Source of the DNA: Taxillus chinensis
Taxonomy: Eukaryota > Streptophyta > Magnoliopsida > Santalales > Loranthaceae
Length of the DNA stretch: 64,000 nt
Direction: 5' to 3'
Assembly: GCA_023512835.1 (NCBI GenBank)
Contig: CM042091.1
Span: 42,236,107 to 42,300,106, forward strand
Positions 58,000-64,000 of the stretch are shown in pieces. A program made the position numbers and the translations under genes. Below the pieces are notes generated by a model, which saw only the letters and a program-made list of their open reading frames with translations, made no database searches and had not been told where the DNA came from. How positions within the stretch are numbered: position 1 is the first letter of the stretch; every line of letters begins with the position of its first letter.

Positions 58000-59570
58000 C
58001 TATGCAGAAAAGTCAAGCATACCTAAACGGAAGAGTAGTTCAGAGAATCTTGCATCAGGTAGGGGCTTTGTAAAAATGTCGGCCAGTTGATTTTCAGTAG
58101 CAACGATGTGACTTTTAAGAACATGATCACGTATGAAGTGATACCGGACTTTAATGTGCTTTGTCTTAGGATGCATGACAGGATTGTTGCTGATAGCAAT
58201 AGCGCTAGTGTTGTCGCAGTAGAGTGGAATAGATGACATGTTGAAACCGTAGTCGGTAAGTTGACTTTGCATCCAGAGTAGGCGTGTGCGCAAGAACTCC
58301 CAAGAGCCTATGTATTCCGCTCAAAGATAGAGGTTGATACGACTCGCTTCTTCGAACCATGAAATTAATCTATGTCCAAGGAACTAACATGTACCACTTG
58401 TGCTCTTCCTATCGATGCGACATCCAGATGAAGTCGGCATCGAGTATCCTGGATAAGGTGAAGTTGGACTCCTTTGGGTACCAAGTCCCAAATTCATCGT
58501 TCCCTTGAGATACCTTAATATCCGTTTAACATGAAGCATATGTGACTCCTTGGGATTCGCCTGGTATCGTGCACGGATGCAAGTTGCAAACATAATGTCC
58601 GGGTGACTTGTTGTAAGATACAAGAAGGATCCAATCATCCCTCTGTAGTCAGTCACATTTACTGATATGCCATCAACATCCGGGTCTAACTTGGCACTTA
58701 CAGGCATGGGAGTTTTGACGGGAGATGAACCTTCCATACCAAACTTCTTAATAAGATCGCGAGTGTACTTAGCTTGGTTAATGAAGATTCCTTCCTTTAA
58801 TTGTTTGACTTCTATTCCAAGGAAGTAGGACGGGTTCTCCCATCATGCTCATCTCAAACTTGCCTGTCATCAACTTAGCAAACTCTTCACAAAGCTTCGG
58901 ATTCATTGATCCGAAAATGATATCATCCACGTATATTTGTACGATCGAGTGTGTCCTTTCTCTTTTCGTAGAAATAAGGTGGTGTCTATCTTCCCCTTTT
59001 GGAAGTTGTGAGCAAGTAGGAATTCGACAAGGTGTCGTACCAGGCTCTTGGAGCTTGCTTCAAACCATATAAAGCTTTCCGAAGCTTGTAGACAAGATGT
59101 CCTGCTTTAGGTTCAATGAAGCCGGGAGGTTGTTCAACGTACACCTCCTCTTGAAGATCTCCATTCAGGAATGCGCCTTGACGTCCATTTGATAAACTAT
59201 GAGGTTTTCATATGAAGCATACGCCGGAAACATTCGGATTGCCTCAAGTCTTGCTACTGGAGCAAAGGTCTCATCATAATCTATTCCTTCTTCTTGACGA
59301 TACCCTTTAGCAACCAGTCTGGCTATGTTCCGGATTACTATTCCATCCGTATCAAGCTTGTTCCGAAACACCCATTTAACGCCAATGACTTGCTGAGACT
59401 TAGGCCTTGGTACTAAGATCCACACATTATTTCTCTTAAATTGATTCAGCTCTTCTTGCATGGCTTCTATCCAATTCGAATCTTGAAGAGCTTCATCTAC
59501 CACCTTTGGTTCTATTTGAGATAGAAAACACGAGTAAAGACTTATGTTGGAGGTGGCTGCTCTTGTTCTT
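58000..59570 (-). pseudogene. Copia D reverse transcriptase-RNase H
   Basis: The RT N-terminus is in the long frame ending at 59165 ([42 protein letters not shown]). The palm follows in broken frames with the YVDD box near 58935 and the [20 protein letters not shown] region at 58830-58760. Connection domain at 58737-58384. RNase H end at 58293-58000 (CDNTSAIAISNNPVMH, TKHIKVRYHFIRDH, LADIFTKPLP, RLGMLDFSA), with a 3-4-codon loss in the usual KKHISLEHVATE. The centre (58290-58400) is decayed as in C and S1. Confidence 0.86.
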
Positions 59571-61360
59571 ACACCAAGAGTAGGATCACCAATCACTTGA
59601 TCTGAGGGATGGTTTCGATTCCATCTATAATTCTGTGCATGTGTTGGATGATCTTGAACAATTTGAAGCTCTTCCAGATTAGGTGGTTCAGTTGTATCGG
59701 CTGGTTGAGCTTCGTCCGGACTAGATGTTTCCGTATTGAGAGGTGCGATTGAACTAGATGGTTCTTCAACACTGTTTCTTCCAGTGTTAACTAGTCCGGA
59801 CGGACTTGAAGGTGCTCCGGAATTTTGGGTATCCGTAGGAGAATATCCAAAGCTAAATGGTAGTCCGGAGTCAGAGTCATCCGTAGCATCATCCACATAA
59901 TTTCGTTGTGCTTCGCTGATGCCACGTGGTTGGTCAAGATGTGTAACAGGAACATTCATAAAATTTGAATAATCGACGTTGCTGTCCATGACCTGCACAT
60001 TAGAACTTGAAGAACCGACTTTTGACCAATCAAGGTTAGTTTCATCAAAGGTCACATGGATAGATTCTTCAACTTTAAAAAATTTTCTGTTGAAGACCCG
60101 ATAAGCTTTGCTATGAAGTGAGTACCCGACAAAGATCCCATCATCAGATTTTGGTTCAAATTTATTCCGGGGTTCTTTGCCGTTGTTCAGAATATAGCAA
60201 GTACACCCAAAGGCTCTGAAATGTGAAATTGAAGGCTTTCGTCCTCTCCACATCTCATAGGGTGTTTTCATGGTGGATTTATTTATTAGAGTTCTGTTCT
60301 GAACATAGCGGCGATGGACACGCTTGACCCATGGGCGAGAGGAAGCGTTGCCCCTCGCTAACATAGATCTGCCAGCCTTGACTAAAGTGCGATTCTTGCG
60401 CTCAGCTACCCCATTTTGTTGAGGAGTTCTGGGCGCAGAGAAGTCATGTTGTATGCCCTGTTCAGAACAATATGATCTCATTTCTGAGAAATCAAATTCT
60501 GTACCATGATCACTCCTGATGCACTTTATGCTCAGTCCTTGTGATTTGCTTATCCAGTTGAAAAGATCTACAAGATGCTCAAAAGTTTGATCCTTTGATT
60601 TTAGGAACATCACCCATGTGTATCTGGTGAAATCATCGATAACCACTAGGGTATATCTCGCACCAGCTAGTGATGGAGCAGATATAGGACCACATAAGTC
60701 CATATGAAGAAGTTGTAGAGGAGCAGTTATTGAATTAACTGATTTGCTCTTAAAGCTATGTTTGGTCTGTTTGCCCAGTTGGCATTCTCGACAGAGAGAG
60801 TCTCTGGAGAACTTGAGTTTGGGTAGACTAGTGACAAGATCAAGTGACGCTAATCTAGACAAAGTCTTAAAGTTTAAATGTGCGCATCGCTTGTGCCATA
60901 GCCAATTATCTTCATCTGATGCTTTCGTGAGGAAGCATACAGGTCGAAAGAATTATTTCTTAAGACCACCTGAGTATATGTCCCCATCTCTTGATCCGGA
61001 TAACTTAACATCTCCTGGATAAGTTTTCTCTTCTTGTATGGTGTTGGACAAAAAGGAAACAAGAAATCCTTCGTCACATAAATTACCGACACTTAGCAAA
61101 TTATGCTTTAAACCTTCGACTAGTGCAACTTTAGTGATTGATACACAGTCTTAGTTAAAGTGCCATACCCGACGTCTTACCTTTGTTGTTGTCGCCATAT
61201 GAAACGGATGGACCTTGTTTATCATTAACTTCTACAAGCGAGTCTAATCACCCGTCATATGTTCGGAGCATCTACTATCAAGGATCCACTTGCTTTTATT
61301 GATCTTTAACTTCAAGTGATCCGGCAATGCATTCCAGAGATGCTCCCTGAAAGACAACAT
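59571..61360 (-). pseudogene. Copia D protease, pre-integrase and integrase
   Basis: The frame 60862-59165 (565 aa) is the longest intact copia pol stretch in the window. It has pre-integrase [13 protein letters not shown], then [44 protein letters not shown] (D, D, E all present), [33 protein letters not shown], an acidic linker, and on into RT. A patch near 60310-60350 ([18 protein letters not shown]) is frame-scrambled relative to other copies and is restored shortly after. The protease (61340-60870) is in broken frames. Confidence 0.88.
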
Positions 61361-63662
61361 TTACACTTTTGGTGCCCAAACTTGTTTCAGGCGGTTAGAG
61401 AGAGCAACGAGATTGTCAACATTTACGGATTTGATTTTGCTAGAACTTTTAGCTCTCCAAGTTGACTTTAGCTTGTTAGTTTCAGCTACCTCTTTTATTT
61501 GGGTTTTCTTGGGAGAGATACTCTTTCGAGGTTTAGATTTTGTTTTGCTCGAAGAACCCTTATTGTTTAACCGATCTTTATTGATATGAAACCGATTACA
61601 AATCCAGTTATCGGATAAACTCCAACATTCATATTGATAATGACCTATTTCCCTACGAGATAAAGCAGACACTATAATGTGAAGTACAAACAGGGGATAC
61701 GGGTCTCTCGGATTTTTGCGGACTTTCTACTCTGTTCCCTGTGGCCTAATCCATTGCGTTTGGGTGACGCGCTCTTGGCCCTAGATGCATCAGCCTTAGC
61801 CTTGTCTTTCTTTTTGGGTGCTACGATTTTGGCTTTAACTGCAGCAGCCTTCCCTTCATCTTTAGTTACGGGTGTTACTGCTTCGGGAAGTGCAAGAATG
61901 ACCTCGACTCCACAGTCATAAACTATAGTGCCACCTGAAATGAAACCATCCAATGGTTTAGATGTACTAACAGGATATAAGTTGGTTAGTTTAGGAGTGA
62001 AATCCGGAGGACACTCAGTAGCTTGAGCTATGGAAGTTGATGGTTCGGAACCTAGGCCAGGTTTGACTCGGATGTCGTCAGGATTAGTCCTAAAGGTAGA
62101 GGCTATTTCCCCGGATTTTAGCCACTTACGATTTATTTCCTTTTCCTATTCCAATTCATTTTCGAGTCTTTTTACTATAACTTTTAGGCCTGAGAGATTG
62201 GTATTTAACAAATGATTTTCAGCTCTTAGATCGTGATACCAAGCTTCTTTTCCTCTGAAGTCGGTGATGTCCTTTTCGAGTCTATTAATAGTAAATTCAA
62301 GACGTTTATTCCGACTTTCCATATCTTTGTACATTTGAGTAATTATTAGTCTCTCATTCTTTTCATGATCACATGCGGTAGTAAGAGATTCTAATTTACT
62401 CGGGAGCTCGAAGATAGAAGGTACCTCGGTATTTGCCATGAGGCAGACGTTCGGCTTAGTGGTTGGCTCATCATCCGAGGATTCCTCCTCATCTTCCGAG
62501 CCACTCATGTATTTTGTCACGAGCGCCTTCCTCTTGCTCTTGCTGTTGTCTGAGGTGGAGCGGCGAGGAGTTACCTTGTCACTTTTCTCGGCCACTTTTG
62601 ATTTGGACCTGCATTCCTTGGCCCAGGACCGGTTTTCCCACAGGTTGAAGCATTCCTGGAAGCTGGACTCCGTCGCTCCTTCCTTTGGAACGATGATGAT
62701 GAGCGTCTTCCGAACCCTTTTCTGCTTTTCCGTGGGAATCGCTCAAAGGATTTGACAAGAAGGGCTATCTCCTCCTCCTCGTCGTGAATCAGAATTCTCA
62801 GACACGTCCGTATCATCATTCCTCAGTATGTTTAGACATTATGTAGCTTTGAGAGCTACCCCCTTTTCTTTCCGAGCTATTTTCTCATCCCTGTCAGAGT
62901 ACTTAAACCTGACTTTGTGAGTTTGCGGCTCTCCATACGATTCTTCAAGGGGAACATACCGCGCTTTTTGTTTGATTGCATCTGGAGTTGTTTGGAGTAG
63001 TAGCGATCCGGCAAGGAGCGAAAGAACTTGTCATTGATCCGAGATTGAGAATAGTGCTCATTGACGATCTTCAGCTCAAGAATGAGCTTGCCGAATCTCC
63101 GATAGATGCTTTCGAGTGATTCGCCCGGTTTATGATTAAAACTCTCAAAGTTCCGTCCGAGAGTGCAGATCACATTCTGCATCCGGGACCGACTCCCCTC
63201 ATAGAGGATTGTCGGTTTGTCCCAAACGGCTTTTGTTGTCGTGCGGCCCTGGACGTCCGTGAAAGCCTCGGAATCCAAAGACAATGTAACATAAGCCGAG
63301 CCTTTTCACTAGCGCACCGCCAGGCTCTTTCATCGTTGGTAAGTTCAAGATCTGTCTTTGGCCTCCTAACTCCATGTTCTCCGATGGTCATCGAATTGGA
63401 ATCTCCTGATGAAGACATGGCCACATAAGATGATCATGGCATACCATAAACATCTTCATGCGAGCTTTCCACCTGGGAGAAAAGCTCAGGTGTGAATTTG
63501 GGCGGTTTCGTTAAAGTAAAGCCGAACTCCGTGGTTGAGAAGCGGCGGCAGCAGCAGTTGAGGTGGGTCGACATTTTCACCGCCGCTTCGATTCGGGATG
63601 GGCTCCTGTGCACCTCCGGAGTTAAGGCGAGTGTTGAATAGCATACTGCTTTCTTCGGCCAT
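61361..63662 (-). pseudogene. Copia D gag
   Basis: ATG at 63662 (MAEESSMLFNTRLNSGG), about 50 bases inside the primer site. The frame shifts near 63570 and 63530. The capsid domain is in frames 63424-63170 and 63284-62877 (SLDSEAFTDVQGRTT, FFRSLPDRYYSKQLQMQ). The zinc knuckle is scrambled (62640-62590). The coiled coil is in 62595-62146. The tail frames 61953-61672 and 61672-61361 end RLKQVWAPKV. Collinear with C and S1. Confidence 0.85.
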
Positions 63663-63710
63663 TTCTGAGATTGAAAGAGTGGGATCTCTACTTAGAACAA
63701 AATAGAACTT

Positions 63711-63722
63711 GCTTTGATACCA
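63711..63722 (-). promoter_or_regulatory. Primer-binding site of copia D (initiator-Met tRNA type)
   Basis: Minus strand TGGTATCAAAGC, two bases inside the LTR end; identical to S1. Confidence 0.87.
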
Positions 63723-63724
63723 CT

Positions 63725-64000
63725 TGATGGTCCCTTGGAGCCTAAAGGGGGGGGGTGAATAGGCTCTTATCAAAACTCTTTTCTTTCTCTTAAGACACAA
63801 ACACTTATCTAGTTAAGTGATAGAATCACTGCGAAAGATAACCAGATAGTGGAAGTATTTTGTTTTATTATCACAAGATAAATACAACAAAATAGAAGCA
63901 GGACTCTCTTATACTCTGTTTACAAATGAACTCACACACTAGCCAAATTCTATCTCTTAAGATGAAAACGCTTGTGCATACACAAAATTAGTCTTTTCTT
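63725..64000 (-). repeat. 5' LTR of copia D (first 276 bp in the window)
   Basis: Starts with the reversed LTR end TGATGGTCCC, contains a 9-G run, and matches 52234 onward. It continues beyond the window. Confidence 0.93.

Larger units (their letters stand above)
52234..64000 (-). mobile_element. SIRE-like Ty1/copia element D (5' LTR runs off the window)
   Basis: Minus strand: 3' LTR at 52234-53426, polypurine tract, extra ORF, spacer, RNase H, RT, integrase, protease, gag, primer site (63711-63722) and the start of the 5' LTR (63725 on). Same family as S1 and C. It lies in Athila B internal sequence with left flank CATGG (52229-52233). It is the youngest nesting level on this side. Confidence 0.94.

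Noticed and set aside
1..64000. Host protein-coding genes, rRNA, tRNA or centromeric satellite
   Set aside because: All conserved coding blocks belong to retrotransposons; no intron-containing gene, RNA gene or regular 100-200-bp satellite was recognised by reading both strands.

Overview
The window is plant nuclear DNA made almost entirely of nested LTR retrotransposons. I find no host gene, tRNA, rRNA or satellite array. A flowering plant, probably a eudicot, is suggested by the mix of SIRE/Maximus-like Ty1/copia elements (iMet-type primer site, long gag with coiled coil, extra ORF after pol) and Athila-like Ty3/gypsy elements (tRNA-Asp-type primer site TGGYGCCGTTGCC, DLGAS protease, FMDD reverse transcriptase). 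The species cannot be fixed from this sequence.

Layout. 1-10718: 5' three quarters of a minus-strand SIRE-like copia (S1), inserted into 10719-19886, two head-to-tail minus-strand remnants of a second copia family (B2, B1). These remnants also carry two Athila-type solo LTRs with perfect 5-bp target duplications. 19887-48537: a plus-strand Athila element (A) that cut into B1. Its gag is split by a complete plus-strand SIRE-like copia (C, 21835-34291), and it contains a 3.8-kb internal tandem duplication (38356-42154 / 42155-45953). Its 3' LTR is cut at 48537 by a non-autonomous Athila derivative (B, 48538-52233). B is in turn cut by a minus-strand SIRE-like copia (D, 52234 to beyond 64000). 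Order of arrival: copia B remnants; then Athila A, the solo LTRs and S1 (mutual order unknown); then C and B into A; then D into B.

Main biological point. The SIRE-like copia elements and the Athila element, which belong to different superfamilies, both carry an extra ORF downstream of pol with the same two parts. The N-terminal part is a homologous 'plant transposon protein'-like domain (shared ITP...LP, F.G+.RC.A..G.C and VP...MY...DW patterns). The C-terminal part is a Ulp1/C48-type cysteine (SUMO-like) protease. In Athila A the His-Asp-Gln-Cys tetrad is intact. In copia C the catalytic Gln is exactly a TAG stop, and in copia D the Cys is lost. Upstream of the Athila extra ORF lies a non-coding block with LTR-type motifs and a TATA box, which looks like an internal promoter.

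Data-quality point. The two copies of the 3.8-kb duplication differ almost only at CAG/CTG trinucleotides, often as indels. Many frameshifts in the window also fall at CTG/CAG. This is the plant CHG-methylation context, so part of the apparent decay may be long-read basecalling error. I therefore mark broken ORFs as pseudogenes but with that caution.
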